Positions 42,368-51,130 of a stretch of 64,000 nucleotides of DNA are shown in pieces (within the stretch, counting starts at the first letter, position 1; each line of letters starts with the position of its first letter). A program made the translations under genes and the position numbers. The stretch is from Candidatus Eisenbacteria bacterium (GTDB lineage: Bacteria > Eisenbacteria > RBG-16-71-46), in assembly GCA_020847735.1 (NCBI GenBank), contig JADLBL010000003.1:1-64000 (forward strand), in the 5' to 3' direction. Under the pieces are notes generated by a model, which had not been told where the DNA came from, ran no database searches, and saw nothing but the letters and a program-made list of their open reading frames with translations.

Positions 42368-42602
42368 GCGCGTCGGCGACGCCGCAGGGTCGCGGACGTC
42401 TTGAACCACCGCACGCGAGCCGCTACCTTCCCCGCCCAGTCGGCGCAGCGACCTGTTCCTCGGGTGCTCGCGAGGGGGGCGTCCCCGTCACCTCCTCGTG
42501 GGTGTATGCCCGCCGCGCCCGCGTTCGCATGCGGCCGTTTCGCGTCCGCAGGCGAATCCGTCCCCGGCGAGCCGTGCGCGGCCAGCCGGGCGCCATCGAT
42601 GC

Positions 42603-42693
42603 GGAGAGATGTCCGAGTGGTTGAAGGAGCACGATTGGAAATCGTGTAGGCGCTAATACCGCCTCGAGGGTTCGAATCCCTCTCTCTCCGCCA
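42603..42693 (+). tRNA. tRNA-Ser(GGA)
   Basis: Acceptor arms GGAGAGA/TCTCTCC, D-arm GTCCGAGTGGTTGAAGGAG, anticodon loop TTGGAAA (anticodon GGA), a long variable arm and T-arm GAGGG-TTCGAAT-CCCTC are all present, with an encoded CCA. This intact gene is distinct from the tRNA-Ser(CGA) fragment at 37998. Confidence 0.95.
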
Positions 42694-42815
42694 TTTCCAG
42701 ACGTGGGGGCACCGGCGAACGGAGCGAACGCCGGTGCTGGAGCGGCTTGCACGCCTCCACTCCCGGCTTCCCCGCGTGGGGCCGCGCCGGGACGATCGCT
42801 CGGGGGTGCGACGCG

Positions 42816-43187
42816 ATGGAACGAAGCACGGCCCAGCGCAGGGCCATTCTCAAGGTGATCGAAGAGGCGGGCCGGCCGGTGGGCCCGGGCGAGATTTTCG
42901 AGGCGGCGCGCGTGCTCGTGCCGGGTCTGGGCATCGCCACCGTGTACCGCGCCATCAAGCAGTTGATCGAGGGCGGGCATCTGGCGCAGGTGGACCTGCC
43001 GGGCGAACCGCCGCGCTACGAGGCGGCCGGCAAGGCGCACCACCATCACTTCCGCTGCAGTCTCTGCCGGCGGGTGTTCGAGCTCGACCGCTGCGGCGAC
43101 AGCTTCCAGCAGTTCGCGCCGAAGGGATTCCACCTCGACGGCCACGAGCTCTACCTGTTCGGCCGGTGCCGGGAGTGCACGGCTTGA
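42816..43187 (+). CDS. Fur-family metalloregulator
   Basis: This 123-aa repressor has an N-terminal winged helix (RRAILKVIEEAGRPVGPGEIFEAA ... GIATVYRAIKQLIEGG) and a C-terminal dimerisation domain with HHHHFRCSLCRRVFEL, the usual His cluster followed by CxxC, and a final CREC, giving a structural zinc site. The ATG at 42816 gives a protein slightly shorter than Fur (about 140 aa), similar to PerR/Zur types. The metal is not assignable from sequence alone. No obvious target gene is adjacent. Confidence 0.88.
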   Translation: MERSTAQRRAILKVIEEAGRPVGPGEIFEAARVLVPGLGIATVYRAIKQLIEGGHLAQVDLPGEPPRYEAAGKAHHHHFRCSLCRRVFELDRCGDSFQQFAPKGFHLDGHELYLFGRCRECTA

Positions 43188-43278
43188 CCGTGCCTCGCGA
43201 ATCGCTAGAATGCCGTGCCGCAACGCGCCGCCCCTGCCTTTCGCGGGGCGGAAGTCGTTCCCAAGCACAGATTTGGGT

Positions 43279-43354
43279 GGGGATGTAGCTCAGTTGGTAG
43301 AGCACCTCGTTCGCAACGAGGGGGTCGTCGGTTCGAATCCGATCATCTCCACCA
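43279..43354 (+). tRNA. tRNA-Ala(CGC)
   Basis: Acceptor GGGGATG/CATCTCC, D-arm TAGCTCAGTTGGTAGAGCA, anticodon stem CCTCG/CGAGG around TTCGCAA (anticodon CGC) and T-arm TCGGTTCGAATCCGA are complete, with encoded CCA. It lies 10 bp upstream of the SRP RNA gene. Confidence 0.95.
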
Positions 43355-43364
43355 CTACCCATGT

Positions 43365-43462
43365 GGGCCAGGCTCAGCGCAACCCGACCTTGTGAACCCC
43401 GTCAGGACCGGAAGGTAGCAGCGGTAAGCAATCCTTCGGGTGTGCCGCTGTCCCCCTGGCCC
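43365..43462 (+). ncRNA. ffs: Small bacterial SRP RNA (4.5S)
   Basis: The ends GGGCCAGG and CCTGGCCC pair, and the apical domain shows the conserved GTCAGGACCGGAAGG-AGCAGC core with its GGAA tetraloop. Length is about 98 nt. It is followed 12 bp later by dnaX, a common ffs-dnaX linkage. The RNA binds Ffh in co-translational membrane targeting. Confidence 0.93.
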
Positions 43463-43474
43463 TAAACTGCGCCC

Positions 43475-45394
43475 ATGGCCCATCGCGCGTTGACCCTCAA
43501 GTACCGCCCGCAGGTCTTCGCCGACTTGATCGGCCAGGACCACGTCAGCACGGTGCTCGCGCGGGCGCTCGAATCGGGCCGGGTCGCGCACGCGTTCCTG
43601 TTCACCGGCGCGCGCGGCGTGGGCAAGACGACGTCGGCGCGCATCCTCGCCAAGGCGCTGAACTGCGAGAAGCGCGCCGCCGGCGTGCACCCGGGCGCCG
43701 ACCCGTGCAACGCCTGCACGAGCTGCGTCGAGATCACCTCGGGCGTCTCGCTCGACGTGGTCGAGATCGACGGCGCCTCGAACCGCGGCATTGACGACGT
43801 GCAGAGCCTGCGCGAGAAGGTGCGCTTCGCGCCGACGCGCGGGCGCTTCCGCATCGTCATCATTGACGAGGTGCACCAGCTTTCGAAGGACGCCTTCGCG
43901 GCGCTGCTCAAGACGCTCGAGGAGCCGCCGGCGCACCTGGTGTTCATCTTCGCGACCACCGATCCGCAGAAGCTGCCGGACACGATCCGCTCGCGCACCC
44001 AGCGTTTCGACTTCGCCCGCGTCGCGCTGCGCAAGGTGGCCGACCGGCTGCTCGAAATCCAGCGGCGCGAGGCGGCCGATCCCGAGGGCGTGAAGTTCTC
44101 GCTCACCGACGGCGCGGCGCTGCTCATCGCCCACAAGGGCGAGGGCTCGATGCGCGACTCGGTGGGGGCGCTCGATCAGGTGGTTTCGGCCGGCGAGCCC
44201 GAAGTCACCGAGGAACTCGTGCGCCGGGTGCTCGGCATCCCGGACCACGAAGGCTTCTTCCGCCTCGGCGAGGCGATCACGAAGGGCGATCCGCGGGCGA
44301 CGCTGCAGGAGCTGCACCGGGCGTTCGAGAAGGGCATGGACCCGCGCGATCTGGCCGAAGGGCTGGCCGATCACTTCCGCGGCGTGCTGCTGATGAAGGT
44401 GGACGGCGAGCACGGCGGCGACCTGCTGGCGGCGAGCCGGGAGGATCTGGACCGCCTGCGCGCGCAGGGCGCGGACTGGAGCGAGACCGACCTGCTGCGC
44501 CTGCTGCGCATCGCCGCCGAGTGCCAGTGGCCGATGCGCGATTCGCCGCAGCCGATCGTTCACCTCGAAGCGGCGGTGCTGCAGATGGCGACGCTCGAGC
44601 CGGCCGAGTCGCTGGCGACGCTGCTCGCGCGGCTCGAGGCGCTCGAGAAGCGCCTCGGCGGATCCCCGGAGGCGGGTCCCGCGCCGGCGCGCGCGGGAAG
44701 CGGCCCGCAGACCCCGTCCGCAACGGGCCCGTCCGGGGCGCGCGGCGTCACGCCGCCGGCGACGCGCCCGCCGGCGCGTGCGGGCGAAGCGGCGCGCGGC
44801 GCTTCCGCCCCGCCCGCCGCTGCGCCGCCCGGGGCCCGGAGCGCCGCGCCGCCCGCGGGCCGCGCGCCCGCGCGCGGCAGCGACGCGGAACCCCGCGCGT
44901 CCGCCGCCGGCCCGTCGGCGCCCGCGGCAGCCGCGCGCGAACGTTGGTCGCCGCCGGCCGGCCCGGCTTCCGCGCCCGCGGCGCCCGAGGCGATCGCGAC
45001 GACTTCCGCCCCGGGCGAGGACGCGATCGAGCTCGACGCGCTCACCGAGTCGCGCTGGAAGTTGACGCTCACCGCCGTCAACGGGCGCAAGCGGATGCTC
45101 GGCGCGTTCCTCGAGGAGAGCCGGCTCGTCGGACTCGCCGGTGGCTCGCTCGTGCTGGCGATGGACGACCTGCACCGCGCGGTCGTGGACGTCGCCGAGC
45201 ACCGCGCCATCGTCTGCGAGGAGCTGGCGAACGCCTTCGGCGAGCCGCTGCAGCTGCGCTGCGCGCCGCTCGCGGCGGGGTCCGCGCCGCGCCGGACCAC
45301 CCTGGCGGACGTGCAACCGAACATTGACCGGGCGATCGCGCGCTTCGACGGCGAGATGATCGACCGCAGCGGGCGAGGAGACCGCTCCGAATGA
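43475..45394 (+). CDS. dnaX: DNA polymerase III subunit tau/gamma
   Basis: This 639-aa clamp-loader ATPase has Walker A GARGVGKT (45-52), a zinc module with C64, C78, C81 and C84, a DEVHQL Walker B and an SRC-like RSRTQRF motif. A long Ala/Pro-rich linker (about 400-520) connects to a C-terminal tau domain (ESRWKLTLTAVNGRKRMLGAF ...) that contacts the polymerase. It overlaps ybaB by 4 bp. I saw no clear A-rich slippery heptamer for gamma production. Confidence 0.95.
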   Translation: MAHRALTLKYRPQVFADLIGQDHVSTVLARALESGRVAHAFLFTGARGVGKTTSARILAKALNCEKRAAGVHPGADPCNACTSCVEITSGVSLDVVEIDGASNRGIDDVQSLREKVRFAPTRGRFRIVIIDEVHQLSKDAFAALLKTLEEPPAHLVFIFATTDPQKLPDTIRSRTQRFDFARVALRKVADRLLEIQRREAADPEGVKFSLTDGAALLIAHKGEGSMRDSVGALDQVVSAGEPEVTEELVRRVLGIPDHEGFFRLGEAITKGDPRATLQELHRAFEKGMDPRDLAEGLADHFRGVLLMKVDGEHGGDLLAASREDLDRLRAQGADWSETDLLRLLRIAAECQWPMRDSPQPIVHLEAAVLQMATLEPAESLATLLARLEALEKRLGGSPEAGPAPARAGSGPQTPSATGPSGARGVTPPATRPPARAGEAARGASAPPAAAPPGARSAAPPAGRAPARGSDAEPRASAAGPSAPAAAARERWSPPAGPASAPAAPEAIATTSAPGEDAIELDALTESRWKLTLTAVNGRKRMLGAFLEESRLVGLAGGSLVLAMDDLHRAVVDVAEHRAIVCEELANAFGEPLQLRCAPLAAGSAPRRTTLADVQPNIDRAIARFDGEMIDRSGRGDRSE

Positions 45395-45699
45395 TGAAGA
45401 GCTTCGGCGACATGATGAAGCAGGCCCAGAAGGTCCAGAAGCAGATGGGCGAGCTGCAGGAGAAGCTGGGCGAGGAGCGCTACGAGGCCTCGGCGGGCGG
45501 CGGAACCGTGCGGGCGGTCGTGGACGGCAAGCAGATCCTGAAGGAGCTCAAGATCAGCCCTGAGACGCTCAAGGACGGCGACGTCACCCTGATCGAGGAC
45601 CTGGTCATCACCGCCATCGGCGAGGCGCAGCGGACGTCGGCCGAGAAGATGGCCGAGGCGTACGCGAAGCTCACCGGCGGCTTCAAGCTGCCGTTCTAG
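45391..45699 (+). CDS. ybaB: YbaB/EbfC family nucleoid-associated protein
   Basis: This 102-aa DNA-binding protein begins with a Met/Lys/Gln-rich helix (MMKSFGDMMKQAQKVQKQM) and contains the conserved YEASAGGGTVRAVVDGK beta-hairpin. The ATG overlaps the dnaX stop. Position between dnaX and recR is conserved in many bacteria. It binds DNA as a tweezers-like dimer. Confidence 0.93.
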   Translation: MMKSFGDMMKQAQKVQKQMGELQEKLGEERYEASAGGGTVRAVVDGKQILKELKISPETLKDGDVTLIEDLVITAIGEAQRTSAEKMAEAYAKLTGGFKLPF

Positions 45700-45718
45700 C
45701 GCGCGGCCCCCGGATCCC

Positions 45719-46318
45719 GTGTACAGCTCCAAGTACCTCGAGCTGCTGATCGAGGAGCTGGTCAAGCTCCCGAGCATCGGACAGAAGAGCGCCATGCGGC
45801 TGGCGCTGCACCTGCTGCGCGTGCCGAAGGAGGACGCGCTGCGGCTGGCCGAGGCGATCCGCGCGGTGCGCGAGCGCGTGGGCTTCTGCGGCACGTGCGG
45901 CAACTTCAGCGAGAACGATCCGTGCGCGCTGTGCACCGATCCGCAGCGCGACGGCTCCGTGCTGTGCGTGGTCGAATCGCCGGGCGACGTGCTGGCGCTG
46001 GAGCGCACCGCCACGTTCCGCGGCCGCTACCACGTGCTGGGCGGGGCGCTCTCGCCGCTCGAGGGCACGAGCCCCGACCGGCTGCGGATCCGCGAGCTGC
46101 TCGAGCGGCTGCGCTCCGGCGAGGTGCGCGAGATCATCCTGGCCACCAACCCGAACGTGAACGGCGAAGCGACGGCGCTCTACCTCTCGAAGCTCATCGC
46201 CCCGCTGGGCGTCCGGGTGACGCGCATCGCCCGGGGCGTGCCCATGGGCTCCGACCTCGAGTACTCGGACCTGGTCACCCTCGCGCGCGCTCTCGAAGGC
46301 CGGCGCGAGGTGGAGTAG
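45719..46318 (+). CDS. recR: Recombination mediator RecR
   Basis: This 199-aa protein has the helix-hairpin-helix (LIEELVKLPSIGQKSAMRLA), a four-cysteine zinc finger (C57, C60, C69, C72), a Toprim domain (VLCVVESPGDVLALE ... ILATNPNVNGEATALYL) and a C-terminal RIARGVPMGSDLEY segment. It loads RecA with RecFO at gaps. GTG at 45719 starts 19 bp after ybaB. Confidence 0.95.
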   Translation: MYSSKYLELLIEELVKLPSIGQKSAMRLALHLLRVPKEDALRLAEAIRAVRERVGFCGTCGNFSENDPCALCTDPQRDGSVLCVVESPGDVLALERTATFRGRYHVLGGALSPLEGTSPDRLRIRELLERLRSGEVREIILATNPNVNGEATALYLSKLIAPLGVRVTRIARGVPMGSDLEYSDLVTLARALEGRREVE

Positions 46319-46331
46319 GGGCGCCGGCGCC

Positions 46332-47381
46332 GTGCCGTACCTGCTCGACTCGCTGCAGATCCTGCTCGTGTTCGGGTTCGTCGCGCTCAACGCGTTCTTC
46401 GTCGCGTCCGAGTTCGCGCTCGTGACCGTGCGCTGGACGCGCGTCGAGGAGCTGGTCGAGCACAAGCGCTTCGGCGCCGTGTCGGTGCGCGACGCGATCG
46501 AGAAGCTCGACGACTCGATCGCCGCCACGCAGCTCGGCATCACGTTCTCGAGCCTGGCGCTCGGCTGGATCGGCGAGCCGGCGCTGGCGCACCTGGTGCA
46601 CCCGATCTTCGAGGCGATTCCGGGCGGCTGGAGCTTCGCGCTGACGCACGGCGCGGCGGTGGCGCTGGCCTTCCTGATCATCACCTTCCTGCACGTCGTG
46701 CTGGGCGAGCGGGCCCCCAAGGCCGTCGCGCTCGAGCGCGCCGAGGACGTGGCGCTGGTCATCGCCGGTCCGTTGCTGGTGTTCGGCCGGCTGTTCCGCC
46801 CGTTCATTCATTTCATGAACTCCTCGGGCAACTGGGTGGTGCGCCAGCTGCGGCTGCCGCCGGTCCGGCCCGACCAGGACGTGCACTCGCCCGACGAGAT
46901 CGACATGCTGATCGAGCAGGGCCGCGAGGCCGGCGTGATCCAGCCGGACGAGGCGGCCTACGCCCGGAACGTCTTCGAGCTGTCGGACAAGACCGTGCGC
47001 GACGTGATGGTGCCGCGCGAGAAGGTCGTCACGGTTTCGCTCGGGGCGACCGAGGACGAGATTCTCGAAACCAGCCGCGAGACCGGCCACACCCGCATGC
47101 CGGTGTGGGAAGGCACGCGCGACCACGTGGTCGGCATCGTCAACACCAAGGACCTGTTCCACATCTTCAGCCTTCGCGGGCTGGTGATCCTGATGGACGC
47201 GATGTACCCGGCGCTGTTCGTCGCCCCCGAGATCCCGGTGGCGCGGCTGCTCGCGCGGTTCCGGCGCGAGAAGCGGCAGATGGCCATCGTCCGCGACGGC
47301 GAGGGCCGCTTCGTCGGGATCGTGACGCTCGAGGACATCCTCGAGGAGATCGTCGGCGAGATCGAGGACGAGCACGATTGA
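46332..47381 (+). CDS. CNNM/CorC-type membrane protein (hemolysin family)
   Basis: This 349-aa protein has a DUF21/CNNM transmembrane domain (about 1-190: ILLVFGFVALNAFFVASEFALV; FALTHGAAVALAFLIITFLHVVLGE) with the GERAPKAVALE motif, followed by paired CBS domains (about 205-335: RDVMVPREKVVTVS ... VGIVTLEDILEEIVGEIEDE). Such proteins are linked to magnesium or cobalt efflux and homeostasis. The C-terminal CorC_HlyC domain of longer members is absent. It starts at GTG 46332, 13 bp after recR. Confidence 0.88.
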   Translation: MPYLLDSLQILLVFGFVALNAFFVASEFALVTVRWTRVEELVEHKRFGAVSVRDAIEKLDDSIAATQLGITFSSLALGWIGEPALAHLVHPIFEAIPGGWSFALTHGAAVALAFLIITFLHVVLGERAPKAVALERAEDVALVIAGPLLVFGRLFRPFIHFMNSSGNWVVRQLRLPPVRPDQDVHSPDEIDMLIEQGREAGVIQPDEAAYARNVFELSDKTVRDVMVPREKVVTVSLGATEDEILETSRETGHTRMPVWEGTRDHVVGIVNTKDLFHIFSLRGLVILMDAMYPALFVAPEIPVARLLARFRREKRQMAIVRDGEGRFVGIVTLEDILEEIVGEIEDEHD

Positions 47382-47571
47382 ACCGCCGCGCCGACGGCCG
47401 CCCCGGCGCCGGAGCGACTCCGCTTCCGGGCGGCGCGCCGGCGGGGTTTCGAACCCGAAGGTGCTTGTCCCGCCCCGGCCCGCGTGATACACCTCCGCGC
47501 CGGAACACGGACGTGCCACAGAGTTCCCATCACTTCTGGTCCGATATGGAACGCGGACCAGCGGGGGCTGC

Positions 47572-48069
47572 ATGCCGCAGTGGACTCTGTTCGAAAACGA
47601 CTTTCGAACGATTGACCAGGTTCTCGCCGAACTGCTCGAGCGCACCAACGCGCTGTCGGCCCACCTCATTGACCGCTCGGGACAGCTGATCACCTCGGCC
47701 GGTCGCGTGGACGACTTCGACGCGATGTCCTTCGCGAGCCTGGTGGCCGCCGATTTCACCGCCAACGCCGAACTCGCCCAGTTGCTGGGAGAGACCGGGG
47801 TCGCCGCCGTCGTGAGCGAGGGCGCGCTGCGTTCCGTGCATTCGTGCCTGCTCGCAGACCGCGTGATCCTGTGCACCGTCTTCGACCGCCGCAGCTCCCT
47901 CGGGCTGGTGCGGCACCGGGCACGCAAGGCCGTGGCGACGCTCGATCAGGTGTTCCGCGGGCTTTTCGAGAAGGTTGGCATCGGCGACGCGCCGGCGCCG
48001 GGGTTCGCCGGGGCGCCCGAGTACGCCATGGCGGCCTCGAGCGAGGTGGACGCGCTCTTCGGGGAGTGA
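47572..48069 (+). CDS. Roadblock/LC7 (MglB-like) protein
   Basis: This 165-aa protein has a roadblock/LC7 fold: RTIDQVLAELLERTNALSAHLIDRSGQLITSAG, then FASLVAADFTANAELAQLLGE and LLADRVILCTVFDRRSSLGLVR. MglB proteins act as GTPase-activating partners of MglA in cell polarity and motility. It lies 60 bp upstream of an MglA-like gene, supporting that pairing. A C-terminal Ala/Pro tail is not conserved. Confidence 0.85.
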   Translation: MPQWTLFENDFRTIDQVLAELLERTNALSAHLIDRSGQLITSAGRVDDFDAMSFASLVAADFTANAELAQLLGETGVAAVVSEGALRSVHSCLLADRVILCTVFDRRSSLGLVRHRARKAVATLDQVFRGLFEKVGIGDAPAPGFAGAPEYAMAASSEVDALFGE

Positions 48070-48129
48070 GGCAGGCATGCCCCGGCCCGTGACGCGGTCC
48101 GCGCCCGCCCCGGCGGGGGAGGCGCGAGC

Positions 48130-49113
48130 GTGGCGCTGATCAATCACCGCACGCGCGAGATCCACTTCAAGATCGTCTACTACGGCTGCGGCCTGTGCGG
48201 GAAGACCACCAACCTCAAGGTCCTCCACGACCGGCTGCCGGCCGAGCGGCGCGGCCGGATGATCTCGATCGCGACCGACCAGGAGCGCACGCTGTTCTTC
48301 GACTTCCTGCCGATTGACCTCGGGCAGGTGAACGGCTTCCTGACGCGCTTCCACCTCTACACGGTCCCCGGGCAGGTCTACTACAAGCTCTCGCGCCGCG
48401 CCGTGCTGCAGGGCGTGGACGGGCTGGTGTTCGTGGCCGACTCGCACCCGGCGCGCGAGCAGGCGAACCGCGAATCGCTCGCCGACCTGCACGAGCATCT
48501 GCGCACCCTCGGCATCACCGGCCCCGCGCTGGCGCGCGTCCCGTGGGTATTCCAGTACAACAAGCGCGATGCGGCGCTGCCCATTCCACTCGAGCGGCTG
48601 CGGGCGGCGCTGAACCCGCACGGCTGGCCCGAGTTCGAAGCGGTGGCCAGCGACGCGAAGGGCGTGAGCGAGACGCTGCGCGCGGCGTGCAAGGCCGTGC
48701 TCGCCCGGCTCGCCTCGAGCGCGCCGGCGCCCGCGCGGCCGTCCGCGCCGGCCCCGCCGTCCGCGCGACCCGCGCCGTCCGCGCCGGCCCCGCCTTCGCC
48801 TTCCTTGTCGCGAACGGTGGTTGCGCCCGGGTCCGCCGCGGCACCGGCGCCCGCACGGCCTTCGCCCTCCGCCGCGCCAACTGCGTCCGCGACCCCTCCG
48901 CGGCCGCAGTACGCGCCGACGCCGCTGCAGCCCCTGGCGGCACGGCCGGCCGCGGCTCCGGTACGCATCTCTCGGCCGCGGCCCACGGCCGCGCCGCTTC
49001 GCCCGGGCGGAGCGCCGCCCGCGCGCGCTCCCATGCAGGCCGCGCCGCCGCCCGGCGCGCCGCGCCCGCCGCTCGCACCGGGGCAGACGCCCGGCAAGCC
49101 CCGACCGTCGTGA
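48130..49113 (+). CDS. MglA-like small GTPase with Ala/Pro-rich tail
   Basis: This 327-aa protein has an MglA-type GTPase domain (about 1-195): KIVYYGCGLCGKTTNL (P-loop), FDFLPIDLG, YTVPGQVYY (DxxG variant: TVPG) and FQYNKRD (NKxD). The P-loop and TVPG are diagnostic of MglA rather than Ras. About 125 residues of Ala/Pro/Arg-rich low complexity follow, which MglA of Myxococcus lacks. It probably controls polarity with the upstream MglB-like protein. GTG at 48130. Confidence 0.85.
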   Translation: MALINHRTREIHFKIVYYGCGLCGKTTNLKVLHDRLPAERRGRMISIATDQERTLFFDFLPIDLGQVNGFLTRFHLYTVPGQVYYKLSRRAVLQGVDGLVFVADSHPAREQANRESLADLHEHLRTLGITGPALARVPWVFQYNKRDAALPIPLERLRAALNPHGWPEFEAVASDAKGVSETLRAACKAVLARLASSAPAPARPSAPAPPSARPAPSAPAPPSPSLSRTVVAPGSAAAPAPARPSPSAAPTASATPPRPQYAPTPLQPLAARPAAAPVRISRPRPTAAPLRPGGAPPARAPMQAAPPPGAPRPPLAPGQTPGKPRPS

Positions 49114-49580
49114 GGACGCTCGCGAAATGGCTGGCGATGCTGGGGCCGGTGGGGCTCGTGCCGGGACCTCGCGCCACCTACGGTAGCGCCGTGGTCGCCG
49201 CGATCGGCTTCCTCCTGCCCGTGCCGCCGCTTTGGCTTTTCCTTCTGCTGCTCGCCGCCGGCACGCTGATCGCCGTGTGGGCCGCGGGCGAGGCCGAGCA
49301 CGTGCTGGGCCACGACGCGAATCCGATCTGCGTGGACGAGGCCGTGGGCCAGTCGCTCGCGCTGCTGCTCGTGCCGCACACGATTCCGGCGTTCGTCGCT
49401 TCCTTCGCGCTCTTTCGCATGTTCGACATCTGGAAGCCGCTCGGCGCGCACCAGGCGCAGAGCCTGCCGGGCGGCTGGGGCGTCGTGGCCGACGACGTCA
49501 TCGCCGGAATCGTCGCCTGCGTCGCGTTTCACGTCGCACGGCTCGCGCTGGCGGGCCTGGGGCATCCGCTGCTGGGATAG
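49110..49580 (+). CDS. pgpA: Phosphatidylglycerophosphatase A
   Basis: This 156-aa membrane phosphatase makes phosphatidylglycerol from its phosphate precursor. It has GPVGLVPGPRATYGSAVVA near the N-terminus, several membrane helices, ANPICVDEAVGQSLALLL (conserved D-E) and FALFRMFDIWKPLGAHQAQSLPGGWGVVADDVIAG, the PgpA signature. GTG at 49110 overlaps the MglA stop (GTGA). Confidence 0.88.
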   Translation: MRTLAKWLAMLGPVGLVPGPRATYGSAVVAAIGFLLPVPPLWLFLLLLAAGTLIAVWAAGEAEHVLGHDANPICVDEAVGQSLALLLVPHTIPAFVASFALFRMFDIWKPLGAHQAQSLPGGWGVVADDVIAGIVACVAFHVARLALAGLGHPLLG

Positions 49581-49593
49581 AGGAGGGCCGCAC

Positions 49594-49722
49594 ATGGAAG
49601 TCCTGCTCGTGCTCGTCGCCCTGATCCTGCTCGCGTTTCTCACCCTGCCGATCGTCGCCGTGTTCCGGATTTCGCACGAGCGGCCACGCCGCCGGCGCGT
49701 TCCGGGCCACGCGAACAAGTAA
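49594..49722 (+). CDS. 42-aa single-pass membrane peptide
   Basis: MEVLLVLVALILLAFLTLPI continues as one helix with a basic C-terminal tail (SHERPRRRRVPGHANK). AGGAGG lies 7 bp before the ATG and the gene follows pgpA by 13 bp, so translation is likely. Function unknown. Confidence 0.6.
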   Translation: MEVLLVLVALILLAFLTLPIVAVFRISHERPRRRRVPGHANK

Positions 49723-49841
49723 GCCCCGGCGGACGCCGCGGCCAGCCCGCAACCGCGGGGCGGGGTTCGTCCACGGCCGGCATTCGGGCCCGTGCTCGTC
49801 CCGCCGCACCCGGACCGGGCGGGATCCTCAGGGAGGTCGCC

Positions 49842-50903
49842 ATGAACGCCGATTTGCAGCAGTTCGTCCGCGAGGCGCTGGCCCGCGGCATTCCGCGCGA
49901 GCAGATCCGCGCGACGCTCTCCGCGGCCCGCTGGCGCACCGAGGAGGTGGCCGCCGAACTCGAACGCTGGGCCGACGGGCCCGCCGGCCTGCCGGTGCCG
50001 CGACGCCGGTTGTCGCTGTCGGCGCGCGAGGCGTTCATGCACCTCGTCATGTTCGCGACGCTCTACACGTTCGCCTACTCGGCCGGGGCGATCCTGTTCG
50101 CGATCATCGCGATTCACCTGCCCGACGCTGCCGCGCCGTTCCCGTTCGGCCAGGGGCTCGAACTGCTGCGCGCCGCGATCGCCGCCTGCCTGACCGCGTT
50201 CCCGATCTATCTGTGGACTTCGTGGCTCGTCGGCCGCTCGTTGGTGCGCGAGCCCGAGAAACGCTCCTCGGGCGTGCGCCGCTGGCTCACCTACCTGACG
50301 CTGTTCATCGCGGTCCTCACCCTGATCGGCAACTTCGCGGGCCTGCTCCGGAATCTGCTCTCGGGCGGGCTCACGACGCGGATCGGCCTGCAGAGCCTGG
50401 TCGTGTTCGCGATCGCCGGGCTCGTGTTCGGCCACTACCAGATGGGCCTGCGGCGCGACGAATCCGACGGCGCGGCGGGGCCCGTGCGCGCCGGAGTCCT
50501 CGGCCACATCGGCGCGATCGGCACGCTGGCCGTGCTCGTCGCGGGCCTGGTGCAGGTGGGCTCGCCGCAGCAGGCGCGGGTGCGGAGCATGGACGCGCGC
50601 CGTGTGCAGGCGCTGGTGGAGCTCGCCAACCAGGTCCAGGTCTACGCCGACGCGCACGACGCGCTGCCGGCCTCGCTCGACGCGCTGCCGGCCAACCCCT
50701 ACGCGCGCGAAGCGTTCCTCGACCCGCGCTGGCGCGATCAGATCTCGTATTCGGTCGTGGACTCGGCGACCTACCAACTCGTGGCGAAGTTCGACACCGC
50801 CGAAGCGTTCGATGAGAACGGGCTGCCGATTGCCGCGGAGTGGCGCCACGGCGCAGGGCGCGTGACGTTCACGCGTCACGTGCAGTTGCGCCGGAAACGC
50901 TAG
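49842..50903 (+). CDS. DUF5671-domain membrane protein
   Basis: This 353-aa protein has an N-terminal helical region (DLQQFVREALARGIPREQIRATLSAARW), a DUF5671-like membrane core (FMHLVMFATLYTFAYSAGAILFAIIAIHLPD ... RRWLTYLTLFIAVLTLIGNFAGLLRNLL) and further helices. A C-terminal pseudopilin-like region follows (VQALVELANQVQVYADAHDALPASLDALP ... DPW-type strand), probably outside the membrane. Function unknown. ATG at 49842 with AGGGAGG upstream. Confidence 0.7.
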   Translation: MNADLQQFVREALARGIPREQIRATLSAARWRTEEVAAELERWADGPAGLPVPRRRLSLSAREAFMHLVMFATLYTFAYSAGAILFAIIAIHLPDAAAPFPFGQGLELLRAAIAACLTAFPIYLWTSWLVGRSLVREPEKRSSGVRRWLTYLTLFIAVLTLIGNFAGLLRNLLSGGLTTRIGLQSLVVFAIAGLVFGHYQMGLRRDESDGAAGPVRAGVLGHIGAIGTLAVLVAGLVQVGSPQQARVRSMDARRVQALVELANQVQVYADAHDALPASLDALPANPYAREAFLDPRWRDQISYSVVDSATYQLVAKFDTAEAFDENGLPIAAEWRHGAGRVTFTRHVQLRRKR

Positions 50904-51130
50904 GTTCCGTCTGAGAACGCCGCGCGGTGCCGTTGCGGGCGCCGGCGGCAACCCGAAGGGCGGGCCCGGGACCGCGGCGCCGCGGGGCGTCCTCAGACAG
51001 AACCCAGGCCCGCGGGGGGCCGCCGCCGCCCGCGACGCGTGTGCCGCATCCACACCGGCTTGCCCCGCGCGGCGCGCTCCGGCAGATTCCGGACTCGGCC
51101 CTCGCCCCACGTCACCGGACGGATGCGCGC

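Noticed and set aside
48381-51110. 909-codon minus-strand open frame
   Set aside because: It runs antisense to MglA, pgpA and the DUF5671 gene and has low-complexity Arg/Gly/Ala composition.
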